A stretch of 64,000 bases of DNA from CAZLIC01 sp964559535 (GTDB lineage: Bacteria; Pseudomonadota; Alphaproteobacteria; Rhodobacterales; Rhodobacteraceae): positions 19,053-83,052 of the forward strand of contig CAZLIC010000009.1 in the NCBI GenBank assembly GCA_964559535.1, read 5' to 3'. Both the position numbers and the translations under genes were made by a program. Positions 32,414-41,855 of this stretch are shown piece after piece (position 1 is the first letter of the stretch; the number at the start of each line of letters is the position of its first letter). Below the pieces are notes generated by a model. It was not told where the DNA came from. It worked only from the letters and a program-made list of their open reading frames with translations, and did not search any database.

Positions 32414-33148
32414 ATGGCCCGATCCGACACCCCTGCGCGCCTTGACCGGCTGGACCTGCTGGCCGCACGGCTGAAGGCCGAGGCGCCAATGACGGTGGCA
32501 GGGCTGGCGGCCGAGTTCGGCATGTCGCCCCGCACGCTGTTCCGCGACATCGCGGTGCTGCGCGCCCGCGGCCTGCCGGTCGAGGCCGACCGGGGGCGGG
32601 GCGGGGGCATCCGGCTGGACCGCCATTGGGGTGTCGGGCGGCTGGCGCTGAACTACCGTGAGGCCATTGAACTGCTGGTGTCGCTGACCGTTGCCGAGCG
32701 GATGGGGGCGCCGTGGATGATGGCGAACCTTGGACCGGTGCGGCGCAAGCTTGAAGCGTCGTTCTCGCCCGCCATGCGCGACCGCATCCGCGGGCTTCGG
32801 GCGCGCATCCTGATCGGCAAGGGTGCCTCGGTTCCGGTGTTGCAGGGGTTCCGTGCGCCAGGCGAAGCGGCGGGCGAGGTGTTTGCCGCCTTTCTGGAGC
32901 GGCGGGTGCTGGAATTCGGCTACAGCGATGCCGAGGGGCGCGGCACGGACCGGCGGGTCGAGCCGCAGTTCCTGCTCTTGAATGCGCCGGTGTGGTACCT
33001 GGTGGCCTGGGACATCGGCCGCAATGCGCCGCGCACCTTCCGGATGGACCGCATCGCCGCCGCCCATGCGGCCGACGGCATTTTTTCCCTGCGCCCCGAG
33101 GCGGCCTTCGCGGCGGCCATTGCGGGAAGTGAATCCCGGCCAGCCTAG
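32414..33148 (+). CDS. YafY/DeoR-type regulator with WYL domain
   Basis: A 244-residue regulator. The N-terminal HTH_11 winged helix is RLDRLDLLAARLKAEAPMTVAGLAAEFGMSPRTLFRDIAVLRARGLPVEADRGRGGGIRL (10-70). The C-terminal part is a WYL domain with the (W)YLVAWD core (VWYLVAWDIG near 196). WYL domains bind nucleic acid or small ligands. I use ATG 32414; TTG 32411 directly before it is possible. It overlaps the end of the P450 gene by four bases on the other strand. Confidence 0.85.
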   Translation: MARSDTPARLDRLDLLAARLKAEAPMTVAGLAAEFGMSPRTLFRDIAVLRARGLPVEADRGRGGGIRLDRHWGVGRLALNYREAIELLVSLTVAERMGAPWMMANLGPVRRKLEASFSPAMRDRIRGLRARILIGKGASVPVLQGFRAPGEAAGEVFAAFLERRVLEFGYSDAEGRGTDRRVEPQFLLLNAPVWYLVAWDIGRNAPRTFRMDRIAAAHAADGIFSLRPEAAFAAAIAGSESRPA

Positions 33149-34314
33149 CGTGCAATGCGGCAATGCTCGGGGGCGCGGAATTCCCAGCCGCGGAAGGCGG
33201 GGGCTGCATCGGCGAAGGAAAGACGGGGGAAGGCGTCCAGAACCACGCGGATGGCGATGTCGATCTGCGCCTTGGCGAACCACTTGCCTGCACAGAAATG
33301 CGCGCCCAGGCCAAAGGCCATGTGCGCGCGGGGGGTGCGGAAGATATCGAACCGGTCGGGGTCGTCCCAGCGCGTCTCGTCGCGGTTGGCCGAGGCGAAG
33401 ATGCACGACACCGGCGTTCCCTTCGGCACCGCGATGCCGCCGACAGTCGTGTCGCGGGTTGCCGTGCGCATCATCGTGCCGATGGGGGCAATCCAGCGCA
33501 GCGCCTCGTCGATCGCCTGCAGCAGAAGCGACGGGTCGCCCTGCAGCGCTGCCATCTGGCCGGGATTCTGCATCAGCCCGACCAAAAGATTCGCCGCACC
33601 ATGCCCCGGCTCCTGCATCCCGCCCAGAAGCGTGATCTTGACCGAGGGCAAAATGCGGTCGGGCGGGCGCGTCTGCCCCTCGGGCATTCCTGCATGCAGC
33701 AGGTGCGACAGCGGCGACTGGTCGGGTTCGCGTGCCAGCCGTTCCAGCAAAGGCAGCGCCACGGCCTCGATCTCGGCCACCACTTGGGCACAGACCGCAG
33801 CGCGTTCCGGGTCGCGTTCGAAGTTGATGGCGCCCTGGCTCAGGCCGTGGAACCAGCGGCGCAGGGTGGGCATGTCCACGTCCATGAACCCGAAGGACCG
33901 GGCAAGCGACAGCGCCGAGACGGGCTCGAAGAACCCCGACAGCAGGTCGATGCCGCCGCTGGCCAGAAACGCCCGCAACTGCGCCTCGGCAATCGGGCGC
34001 ACCAGCGTTTCGATGTACTCCGCCACCCGGCGGGGCCGGTAATGCGGCTCGATCCCGCCGCGCAGTTCCGCATGCGCGGTGCCTTCCGTCGTCAGCACGT
34101 TCGGCCGCCCGAAGGCCGCGTTCAAGGGTGCCTCGTCCGACACGGCAGTGAAGTCGGGATGGCGGGCGATCTCCTCGACATCCTGCCACCGCGTGGCGAA
34201 CCAGCAGTTCGCGGCGGGCACCGGGGCGACCGGATCCTCGCGCCGCAGGCGGGCATAGACGGGGTAGGGGTCCGTCTCCAGATCGTCGATGGTGATTGTT
34301 TCGCTGTACCGCAT
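33145..34314 (-). CDS. cytochrome P450
   Basis: A 389-residue soluble bacterial P450 monooxygenase. The heme loop is FGLGAHFCAGKWFAK with the proximal Cys ligand; the K-helix ExxR is EALR, and the meander ends in DIFRTPRAH. The I-helix reads LLGGMQEPGHGAAN: the usual Ala-Gly-Gly/Asp-Thr oxygen-activation pattern is replaced by GGMQEPGHG, without the conserved Thr. ATG 34314. It is convergent with the WYL regulator and divergent from the M3 peptidase. No ferredoxin or reductase gene is adjacent. Substrate unknown. Confidence 0.9.
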   Translation of the reverse strand: MRYSETITIDDLETDPYPVYARLRREDPVAPVPAANCWFATRWQDVEEIARHPDFTAVSDEAPLNAAFGRPNVLTTEGTAHAELRGGIEPHYRPRRVAEYIETLVRPIAEAQLRAFLASGGIDLLSGFFEPVSALSLARSFGFMDVDMPTLRRWFHGLSQGAINFERDPERAAVCAQVVAEIEAVALPLLERLAREPDQSPLSHLLHAGMPEGQTRPPDRILPSVKITLLGGMQEPGHGAANLLVGLMQNPGQMAALQGDPSLLLQAIDEALRWIAPIGTMMRTATRDTTVGGIAVPKGTPVSCIFASANRDETRWDDPDRFDIFRTPRAHMAFGLGAHFCAGKWFAKAQIDIAIRVVLDAFPRLSFADAAPAFRGWEFRAPEHCRIAR

Positions 34315-34423
34315 GCCACCCCCCGCTTGCGGGAAACGGTGGCCGGGGGGCACGGTTCTGTCAATCGCGGCTTCTGGACCTTGGCCCCCGGCGCGCCTAG
34401 GTTGCACGTCAAAGGAGACCGCC

Positions 34424-36433
34424 ATGAATGCGCTTCTGTCCCGCTGGGATACCCCCTTTGCCCTGCCGCCCTTCGCCGACCTGTCGGATGCCGACTTCGC
34501 CCCCGCCTTCGACGCTGCACTGGCCCAAGCGCGCGCCAACATTGCGGCCATAGCGGACAACCCTGTGGCGCCGACCTTCGCCAACACGCTGGGCGCAATG
34601 GAGACAGCTGAAGACACGCTAGACCGCGTGGCGGCGGTGTTCTTCAACCTTGCCGGCGCGGACGCCAACGCCACGCGCGAAGCGCTGCAGCGCGACCTTG
34701 CGCCGAAGCTCTCGGCCTTCAACTCGGAGGTGACGGGGAACAAGGCGCTGTGGGCACGGATCAAGGCGCTTTGGGAAGCGCGCGGCGAGATTTCGGGCGA
34801 GGAATTGCGGGTACTGACGCTGTACCGCCGCATGTTCCTGCGGGCCGGGGCCGACCTGGAGGGCGAGCAGGCCGCGCGGATGACGGCGGTGAAGTCGGAA
34901 CTGGCGGTCAAGACCACGCAGTTTTCGCAGAATGTGCTGGCGGATGAACGCGGCTGGGTCATGGACCTGTCCGAGGATGACCTGCTGGGGCTGCCCGAAT
35001 GGCTGGAGGGCGCGCTGCGGTCGGCGGGGGCCGAGCGCGGTGCGAAGGGGGCGGTCGTCACACTGAACCGGTCGCTGATCGTGCCGTTCCTGCAATTCTC
35101 GTCCCGCCGCGACCTGCGGCAGAAGGCGTTCGAGGCCTGGGTGGCGCGCGGAGCGAATGGCGGGCCGACCGACAACCGCGCGCTCGCGGGCGACATCCTG
35201 CGGCTGCGGCATGAACGGGCGGGGCTTCTGGGCTATGCGTCCTTCGCGGCCTACAAGCTGGAACCCGAGATGGCCAAGACACCTGCTGCGGTGCGCGACC
35301 TGTTGATGCGCGTCTGGACGCCTGCCCGCGCCCGCGCCCTGGCCGATGCCGAGGCGCTGGAGGCGATGCTGCGCGCCGATGGCGTGAACGGCCCGCTCGA
35401 ACCCTGGGACTGGCGCTACTACTCCGAGAAGCGGCGCCGTGCGCTGCATGATCTGGATGAGGCGGCGATCAAGCCGTACCTCTCTCTCGACGCCATGGTG
35501 ACCGCCGCTTTCGATTGTGCCAAACGGCTGTTCGGGCTGGAAATCCGCCCGCTGGACGTGCCGTTGTACCACCCTGACGCGCAGGCGTGGGAGGTGACGC
35601 GCAACGGCGCGCATGTCGCGGTCTTCATCGGCGACTACTTCGCGCGGCCGTCGAAACGCTCGGGCGCGTGGTGTTCGTCCTTCCGCGGGCAGCGCAAGCT
35701 GCCCGACGCCAAGACCCCGGTGGTGGTGAACGTCTGCAACTTTGCCAAGGGTGACCCTGCGCTCTTGTCATGGGACGACGCACGCACGCTGTTCCACGAA
35801 TTCGGCCATGCCTTGCATGCGATGCTGTCGGACGTGACGCATGGCTTTGTCGCGGGCACCAATGTTGCGCGCGATTTCGTGGAACTGCCCAGCCAACTTT
35901 ACGAACACTGGTTGTCGGTGCCGGAAGTGCTGACCGCGCATGCCCGCCACCATGCGACGGGCGAGCCCATGCCCGAGGCACTGCGCGACCGGCTGCTGGC
36001 GGCCTCGACCTATGACCAGGGCTTTGCCACCGTGGAATTCGTCGCCTCGGCCATGGTCGATCTTGCCTTCCACGAAGGCGCGCCGCCCGCCGACCCCATG
36101 GCGATGCAGGCCGAGGTGCTGGACGGCATGGGGATGCCCCGGGCCATTGTCATGCGCCACGCCACGCCGCATTTCGCCCATGTGTTCAGCGGTGACGGCT
36201 ACTCTGCGGGCTACTACAGCTACATGTGGTCCGAAGTGATGGACGCCGACGCGTTCGAGGCGTTCAAGGAGGCGGGCAGTGCCTTCGACCCGGAAACGGC
36301 GAAGAAGCTGGAACAGCACATCCTGTCGGCAGGCGGGTCCGAAGAGGCCGATGTGCTGTACACCCGGTTTCGCGGCCGGATGCCGGGGGTCGACGCTCTG
36401 TTGAAGGGCCGCGGGCTTCTGGATGCGGCTTGA
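34424..36433 (+). CDS. M3 family oligopeptidase / peptidyl-dipeptidase
   Basis: A 669-residue cytoplasmic zinc metallopeptidase of the thimet/Dcp/OpdA family that degrades short peptides. The catalytic HEFGHALH is near residue 452 and the third ligand lies in FVELPSQLYEHWL. Length (about 680 in OpdA/Dcp) is complete. AAAGGAG precedes the ATG at 34424. It could be peptidyl-dipeptidase Dcp or oligopeptidase A; sequence alone does not decide. Confidence 0.9.
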   Translation: MNALLSRWDTPFALPPFADLSDADFAPAFDAALAQARANIAAIADNPVAPTFANTLGAMETAEDTLDRVAAVFFNLAGADANATREALQRDLAPKLSAFNSEVTGNKALWARIKALWEARGEISGEELRVLTLYRRMFLRAGADLEGEQAARMTAVKSELAVKTTQFSQNVLADERGWVMDLSEDDLLGLPEWLEGALRSAGAERGAKGAVVTLNRSLIVPFLQFSSRRDLRQKAFEAWVARGANGGPTDNRALAGDILRLRHERAGLLGYASFAAYKLEPEMAKTPAAVRDLLMRVWTPARARALADAEALEAMLRADGVNGPLEPWDWRYYSEKRRRALHDLDEAAIKPYLSLDAMVTAAFDCAKRLFGLEIRPLDVPLYHPDAQAWEVTRNGAHVAVFIGDYFARPSKRSGAWCSSFRGQRKLPDAKTPVVVNVCNFAKGDPALLSWDDARTLFHEFGHALHAMLSDVTHGFVAGTNVARDFVELPSQLYEHWLSVPEVLTAHARHHATGEPMPEALRDRLLAASTYDQGFATVEFVASAMVDLAFHEGAPPADPMAMQAEVLDGMGMPRAIVMRHATPHFAHVFSGDGYSAGYYSYMWSEVMDADAFEAFKEAGSAFDPETAKKLEQHILSAGGSEEADVLYTRFRGRMPGVDALLKGRGLLDAA

Positions 36434-36489
36434 AGGCAGGGGAGGGCGGGGATAACCCGGCCGACGTTGCGCCTTGAGGAGAGCGCCCC

Positions 36490-36540
36490 GGGGGGGTTCA
36501 CGCCCCCCGTACCACCGTGGGGTATTTGCGCAAAGATGAG
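36490..36540 (+). repeat. dispersed bipartite element upstream of hisD
   Basis: GC hairpin (G run 36490-36496, TTCA, C run 36503-36508), then GTACCACCGT and GGGGTATTTGCGCAAAGATGAG. It lies just before the hisD ribosome site, same direction as the gene. The hairpin could end the M3 peptidase transcript. Confidence 0.6.
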
Positions 36541-36554
36541 AACAGGAAAGCCAA

Positions 36555-37856
36555 GTGCCCATAGCCTTGAACACCCGAGATTCCGGTTTTGAGGGCGCCT
36601 TCGCCGCGCTGCTGTCGCAGAAGCGGGAGGTGTCCGAAGATGTGGATGCCGTGGTGGCCGCGATCATCGCCGATGTTCGGGCGCGCGGCGACGCGGCAGT
36701 GATCGACTACACGACACGCTTCGACCGGATGGACCTGACACCCGACCGGCTGGCCTTCACGACCGAAGAGATCGCCGCCGAGGTGGCGAAGGTTCTACCC
36801 GAGGACCGGGCGGCACTGGAACTGGCGGCGGCGCGCATCCGGACCTACCACGAACGGCAGCAGCCCGCGGATGCGCGGTGGCAGGATGACACGGGCGCGA
36901 TGCTGGGCTGGCGCTGGACACCGGTGTCGGCGGCGGGGCTGTACGTGCCGGGGGGGACGGCCAGCTATCCGTCTTCGGTGCTGATGAACGCCATCCCGGC
37001 GCAGGTGGCGGGGGTGGCACGGCGGGTGATCGCCTGCCCGACGCCGGGCGGTGCGGTGAACCCGCTGGTGCTGCTGGCGGCGCAACTGTCGGGCGTGTCG
37101 ACCATCTACCGCATCGGCGGGGCGCAGGCCGTTGCGGCGCTGGCCTACGGGACAGAGACCATCGCGCCGGTGGACAAGATCACCGGCCCCGGCAACGCCT
37201 TTGTCGCGGCGGCCAAACGGCGGGTTTTCGGGCAGGTGGGCATCGACATGATCGCCGGGCCGTCCGAAATTCTGGTGATCGCAGACGGCACCGCCGATCC
37301 CGACTGGATCGCGCTTGACCTGCTGTCGCAGGCCGAACACGACGAAAGCGCACAATCCATCCTGCTGACGCCAGACGCCGCATTGGCGCAAGCCGTGGCC
37401 CGGGCCTTGGACCGCCATCTGGAAACGCTCCCCCGCCGTGCCATTGCCGGGGCATCCTGGGCGCGGCATGGCGCGGTGATCGTGACGCGCGACCTGGCCG
37501 AGGCCTGCGCGTTGTCGGACCGCGTGGCGCCCGAGCATCTGGAGATCTGCACCGACGACCCCGAGGCATTGCTGCCGATGATGTCCCACGCTGGGGCGAT
37601 CTTCCTGGGCCAGTGGACGCCCGAGGCCATCGGCGACTACATCGGCGGCCCGAACCATGTGTTGCCCACGGCGCGGTCGGCGCGGTTTTCCTCGGGCCTG
37701 TCGGTGCTGGATTTCATGAAGCGCACCACCTTGGCGCGGATGACGCCTGCGTCGCTGGCGGCCATTGGCCCGGCGGCCGAGCGGCTGGCGGCCAGCGAGG
37801 GGCTGCAGGCGCATGGGATGAGCGTGGCGGTGCGGGTGGCGCGGGCTAACCGGTAA
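36555..37856 (+). CDS. hisD: histidinol dehydrogenase
   Basis: HisD (433 residues) oxidises L-histidinol to L-histidine in two NAD-dependent steps, the last reactions of histidine synthesis. Family blocks are visible: YVPGGTASYPSSVLMN, GGAQAVAALAYGTE, KITGPGNAFVAAAKR, DMIAGPSEILVIAD, the zinc-site SQAEHDESAQ and the catalytic APEHLEI. The start is GTG 36555, with AGGAAAG five bases upstream and immediately after a dispersed element. The other his genes are not in the window. Confidence 0.95.
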   Translation: MPIALNTRDSGFEGAFAALLSQKREVSEDVDAVVAAIIADVRARGDAAVIDYTTRFDRMDLTPDRLAFTTEEIAAEVAKVLPEDRAALELAAARIRTYHERQQPADARWQDDTGAMLGWRWTPVSAAGLYVPGGTASYPSSVLMNAIPAQVAGVARRVIACPTPGGAVNPLVLLAAQLSGVSTIYRIGGAQAVAALAYGTETIAPVDKITGPGNAFVAAAKRRVFGQVGIDMIAGPSEILVIADGTADPDWIALDLLSQAEHDESAQSILLTPDAALAQAVARALDRHLETLPRRAIAGASWARHGAVIVTRDLAEACALSDRVAPEHLEICTDDPEALLPMMSHAGAIFLGQWTPEAIGDYIGGPNHVLPTARSARFSSGLSVLDFMKRTTLARMTPASLAAIGPAAERLAASEGLQAHGMSVAVRVARANR

Positions 37857-37897
37857 GGCGGCACTGTGCCTTCCGGGCGTTGCCCATCAACGTCAAT

Positions 37898-39042
37898 TCA
37901 GGGCGAAAGCAGCCCCGCTGCATTCCATTCTTCCAGTTTCTCGATGCTCACCTCGAAATGCATGCTGTCGGGCCGCGGGAAATGGCCGCCCCAGACCCAG
38001 CCTTCCTTGGCAGAATGCTTTGCCAGTTCTGCCATCCCTTCCGGCACCGTTTCCTTTCCGAAGGCGGGAAGCTGCCCGCCAACAGTGAGGTCGATGGACG
38101 TCCCCCAGCTGTGGTTGGAAAACCGGTTGGTTGATCCGCGGACCAGCCGGACGCAAAGACCGCCTGCCGTGCCGATGTCATTGTAGAGGTCGGGCTGGTC
38201 CTGCTTGACCCCGGCCAGCACGCGCTCCAGCGAATCGAGTGCGGGCTTGATCAGGGTGACCGTCAGCGGACCTACCGGCCGGCTCTCGACCAGGGCAAGC
38301 AGGCGCGCGTTCTCGGGTCGCTGACAGTTTGGGCCGGGCGCGGAATGCGGAACGCCAAGCAGTCTGGAAAGATCCTCCTGCGACGCATAGCGCAGATCGA
38401 CACTGCCCGTTGTTTCCCGGCTTGGCACGGGCACCTCGTTCAGCCAGCGGGTGTCCTGGGTTCCCGAAGCGATGCCGCTTTCACGTTCATCGATCTGGGC
38501 AAGTTCCCTGGCCGCAGCCGCGCGCTCGGCGTCAGTCCGTGAAATGTCCTGGATCACCAGCAGCAGTTCGGATCGACGGGAGTTGTTCCGTTCCTGTGCG
38601 TCCTGCAGGTACAGCAGAAACTCCGACCAGCGTTCGCGCTCGACGTCGTCGCGCGCAACATAGGCGAAAAACTCGGCAATGGTGATCCGGTCCGAAAGGC
38701 GCGCACTGCGTGCCTCGTCGGCAATGCTTTCGAAGAACGTCCGGTCGGACTGCAGGGCGGCTAAGCTTGCCGCTTCTGCGGCCAACTGGCTTTCCCGCTC
38801 AAGCTTTTCAGGTCCAGAGCAAGCTGGTTGGCCTGAAGGGCAAGGGCATTCACCTGTTTGGCGTCCTCGATCCGCAGGTTGTAATGGTGCTCGATGAAAC
38901 CCGACACCACGGGAAACAGCGCCACGGCAATGCCCACAAGAAACGTGCCATAGACCACCTTCTTGACATCTGCCTTGATCTTCTCGCGCTCAATGGAGCC
39001 TTCCTGGCGCAGGCGGACCAGCGCGATCTCTTCTTCCGTCAT
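37898..39042 (-). pseudogene. membrane-anchored M15 peptidase gene broken by a one-base frameshift
   Basis: Two overlapping minus-strand frames make one protein. The 5' part (from ATG 39042) encodes a charged N-terminus, a transmembrane helix (VVYGTFLVGIAVALFPVVSGF) and coiled coil ending NQLALDLK. The 3' part encodes QLAAEAASLAALQSDR..., more coiled coil, and a C-terminal M15 D-Ala-D-Ala carboxypeptidase/endolysin-like domain (SNHSWGTSIDL and SMHFEV zinc ligands). The frames join at a run of four A on the minus strand (T's at 38805-38808): one extra A gives LALDLKKLERESQLAAEAAS, a clean heptad. Either a real mutation, a -1 programmed shift or a sequencing error. The intact product would be a cell-wall peptidase of about 380 residues. 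Confidence 0.7.
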
Positions 39043-39317
39043 GAAACGCGCTCGCGATGGGGTTGAGAGAAGCAGGGCGGATTGCCACCCCAAGCAGCTT
39101 GATCCAGCCGCGGCGGGCGGTCAACGCACTTCTCCTGGGTTTTCGCTGCCCGCAACTCTTGAAAGATGCGAACGACGTTCCATCTGACCAGAGCGGCGAC
39201 CGGGCCCCTCTGGCAGGCAGTGACATGCCTGTGATGTCGGCGCTGACATGACGGGGCCGTCTTCCATTCTTCCGGTTGCATCCCCGTTCAGGTGTTCAAC
39301 ACTGCACGAGGGACGAC

Positions 39318-40328
39318 ATGGATTTCCTGTTCTACGAATTCATCAGCAAGCCCGTGTGGCTTTGGCTGATGTTCCTGACCATCGTGATCACGCTGATGGT
39401 CTTTGACCTGGGTGTGCTGCACAAGGACGACCACGAGATCGGCGTCGCCGAGAGCCTGAAGCTGTCGGCCTTCTACATCGCCATCGCGGTGGCCTTTGGC
39501 GGCTATATCTGGTGGGCGTGGTCGAACGGCACGCTGGTGACAAGTGACGGCACCAACCCGGTGGCCAGTTACTTCCAGGGCTACATCATCGAAAAGGTCC
39601 TCTCGATCGACAACGTCTTCGTCATTTCGCTGATCTTCGGCTACTTCGCGATCCCGCGAAAGTACCAGTACCGCGCGCTGGTCTGGGGCATCATCGGGGT
39701 GATCGTGCTGCGCGGCATCATGATCGCCATCGGAGCCGAGCTGATTTCGACCTACAAGTGGGTGACGCTGGTCTTCGCCGCCTTCCTGGCCTTTACCGGC
39801 ATCAAGATGCTGGTCGTGCCCGAGGGTGACACGGATGTATCGAAGAACCCGCTGGTCAAGCTGGTTTCGAAATACATGAACGTGACCAAGGACCTGCACG
39901 GACAGAGTTTCTTTGTCCGCCAACCGCATCCGGCGACCGGCAAGCTGGTGCTCTTCGCCACACCGCTGTTCGTGGCGCTTTTGGTCATCAACTTCGCCGA
40001 CCTGATTTTCGCTGTGGACTCGGTGCCTGCGATCTTCCTGATCACCACCGACACCTTCATCGTCTATACCGCCAACATCATGGCGATCCTGGGCCTTCGC
40101 GCGCTGTACTTCGCGCTGGCAGCGCTGGTGCACCGCTTCCACTATCTGAAGTACGCGCTGGCCGTGGTGCTGATCTTCATCGGGATGAAGGGCTTCTACA
40201 GCTACTTCTTCGGCAAGTTCGACCCCTACCTGTCGCTGGCCATCACCGTGGGCATCATTGCTGCGGGGATCTTCTACTCGCTGTGGAAAACCCGCGGGCC
40301 GGAGCAAAAGCCCGCCGCGGCCGAGTGA
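39318..40328 (+). CDS. TerC/Alx family membrane protein
   Basis: A 336-residue inner-membrane protein of the TerC family with about nine transmembrane helices. Diagnostic acidic motifs are FDLGVLHKD, EKVLSIDNVFVISLIF and NFADLIFAVDSVPAIF, which are associated with metal (often manganese) handling or export in Alx/YceF-type relatives. ATG 39318 with GAGGG upstream. The 275 bases upstream hold no further gene and I do not see a yybP-ykoY riboswitch. A strong terminator follows at 40352. Confidence 0.88.
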   Translation: MDFLFYEFISKPVWLWLMFLTIVITLMVFDLGVLHKDDHEIGVAESLKLSAFYIAIAVAFGGYIWWAWSNGTLVTSDGTNPVASYFQGYIIEKVLSIDNVFVISLIFGYFAIPRKYQYRALVWGIIGVIVLRGIMIAIGAELISTYKWVTLVFAAFLAFTGIKMLVVPEGDTDVSKNPLVKLVSKYMNVTKDLHGQSFFVRQPHPATGKLVLFATPLFVALLVINFADLIFAVDSVPAIFLITTDTFIVYTANIMAILGLRALYFALAALVHRFHYLKYALAVVLIFIGMKGFYSYFFGKFDPYLSLAITVGIIAAGIFYSLWKTRGPEQKPAAAE

Positions 40329-40351
40329 CAGCTGCGGACGAAATGGAAGGG

Positions 40352-40385
40352 GGCGCCGGTCATCCGGCGCCGCCTTTTGCCTTTT
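40352..40385 (+). terminator. intrinsic terminator after the terC-like gene
   Basis: GGCGCCGG (40352-40359), TCAT loop, CCGGCGCC (40364-40371), then GCCTTTTGCCTTTTT. A perfect 8-bp stem with a tetraloop and two T runs, between convergent genes. Confidence 0.8.
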
Positions 40386-40393
40386 TCCGCCGG

Positions 40394-41614
40394 TCAGCGC
40401 GTCACGTCCGACAACTGCCCGCCCTCGGCCCAGATCTCGCGCGGGGCGGGGTGGCTGATGAAGGCGGCCGGGCTGGCCGTCGGGCCGTAGGCGCCGCTGG
40501 CGTGCACGGCGATCAGATCGCCGTCCGACACGGTGGGCAACTCTGCTCCCGCAGCCAGCCGGTCAATCGAGGTGCAGAGCGGCCCGTGCAGGTCGATCTT
40601 GCCCGAAATCTCTCCGCCGCCCACCCGGTGCAACAGGAAGTTGCGCCGCAGCACCATGCCGAAATGCCCGGTTGCCGCCAGATGCGCGTTCATGCCGCCG
40701 TCGCACAGGGCAATGCGTGACCCGCGTGAAGGTTTCACCCGGATCACCCGTGTCAGGAACACGCCCGCCTCACCCACCAGGTGACGGCCCAGTTCCAGCA
40801 CGAATTCGGTCGCCGCGAAGCGCGGCTCATCGCGCAGCGCCTGCATGTCCGGCGCCATGGCGGCGGCAATGGCCGCCGTATCCAGGGCCACATCGCCCGC
40901 ATGATAGGGAATGCCCAGGCCCGACCCGAACACCAGGCGTTCCGGCACCAGGTCGATCTCGGCGCAGAAATGGCGGAAATGGGTGATGAAGATGCGCCAG
41001 TTATCGGCAATGGCGTCGGGCTTCAGCGACTGAGTGCCGGAATAGATGTGCAGACCGCTGATGCGCAGGTGCGGCAGCGCAGCAATGTGGCGCAGCGCGG
41101 CCCCGGCCTCTTCCACGTCGATGCCGAAGGGGCTGGGGCGGCCTGCCATCTGGTCACCAAACCCCTTGGGCACACGGTCGGGCGCCAGCCGCACCAGCAC
41201 GCGCTGGCGCACATCCGCCGCGCCGGCCAGACGGTTGGCAGCAAGGGCCTCGTCCACGCTTTCCAGCACCAGATCGCCGACGCCCGCCCGCAACGCCTCG
41301 GCCAGTTCCGCATCGCGCTTGGCCGGGCCGGTGAAACTCAGATCGTCAGCCGACCAGCCCGCCGCCAGCGCCAGCCGCACCTCGCCGATCGAGGACACGT
41401 CCAGCATCGGCACCCGGCCATGCAACCAGCGCAACAGCGCCGGGTTCGGGTTCGCCTTTACTGCATAGCTCATCCGGAACCAGCGGCCGAAATCGGCCTC
41501 CAGTCGCGCCAGCCGCTCTTCAATCCGCTCGGCCACATACAGATAGGCGGGCGTGCCGAAGCGGTCGGCCGCGGCGGTCAGCAGCGGGTCAAGTTCAGTC
41601 CAGGGTGGCAGCAT
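40394..41614 (-). CDS. fold-III PLP-dependent decarboxylase (exosortase-A-associated type)
   Basis: A 406-residue alanine-racemase-fold PLP enzyme related to diaminopimelate/ornithine decarboxylase. The PLP-binding Lys53 is in SYAVKANPN, the phosphate-binding glycine region is GLHIYSGTQ (near 209), and CDGGMNAHL supplies the second-subunit Cys-Asp. It resembles decarboxylases of the family labelled exosortase A system-associated. The start overlaps the acyl carrier protein gene by 20 bases. Its amino-acid substrate is unknown; it may act on a free or carrier-bound amino acid. Last gene of the six-gene surface-modification cluster. Confidence 0.8.
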   Translation of the reverse strand: MLPPWTELDPLLTAAADRFGTPAYLYVAERIEERLARLEADFGRWFRMSYAVKANPNPALLRWLHGRVPMLDVSSIGEVRLALAAGWSADDLSFTGPAKRDAELAEALRAGVGDLVLESVDEALAANRLAGAADVRQRVLVRLAPDRVPKGFGDQMAGRPSPFGIDVEEAGAALRHIAALPHLRISGLHIYSGTQSLKPDAIADNWRIFITHFRHFCAEIDLVPERLVFGSGLGIPYHAGDVALDTAAIAAAMAPDMQALRDEPRFAATEFVLELGRHLVGEAGVFLTRVIRVKPSRGSRIALCDGGMNAHLAATGHFGMVLRRNFLLHRVGGGEISGKIDLHGPLCTSIDRLAAGAELPTVSDGDLIAVHASGAYGPTASPAAFISHPAPREIWAEGGQLSDVTR

Positions 41615-41843
41615 AGGCCACGATCCGCGATACGGTGTCAAAATTGTCCAGCGTGACATCGGCCGGGCGCACATCGGCGCCGGTGCGTTCCTCGACAAAG
41701 GCAATCAGGCTCATCATCGCGACCGAGTCGAGCAGGCCCGAGGAGAACAGATCTGTCTCGGCATCGACAGGGTCGGTGACCGACATCTCTTCGCGCAGGT
41801 AGTCGATCAGGCTTTGTGGGGTCAGGCCGGCGGGTTGGGTCAT
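41595..41843 (-). CDS. stand-alone acyl/peptidyl carrier protein
   Basis: An 82-residue carrier protein. The phosphopantetheine attachment Ser is in GLLDSVAMMSL (DSV variant of DSL), near residue 40. It holds a substrate as a thioester for the adjacent AMP-forming ligase, the same pairing as DltA/DltC or NRPS A/T modules. It lies 12 bases after the ligase gene. Confidence 0.85.
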   Translation of the reverse strand: MTQPAGLTPQSLIDYLREEMSVTDPVDAETDLFSSGLLDSVAMMSLIAFVEERTGADVRPADVTLDNFDTVSRIVAYAATLD

Positions 41844-41855
41844 GGCGGGTATCCG

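Noticed and set aside
38761..39093. Separate small membrane-protein gene next to a TTG-started peptidase
   Set aside because: The two frames join in a perfect coiled coil when one base is added; a broken single gene explains both better.
39043..39317. yybP-ykoY riboswitch before the TerC gene
   Set aside because: I could not find the conserved stem elements; only an undistinguished leader is visible.
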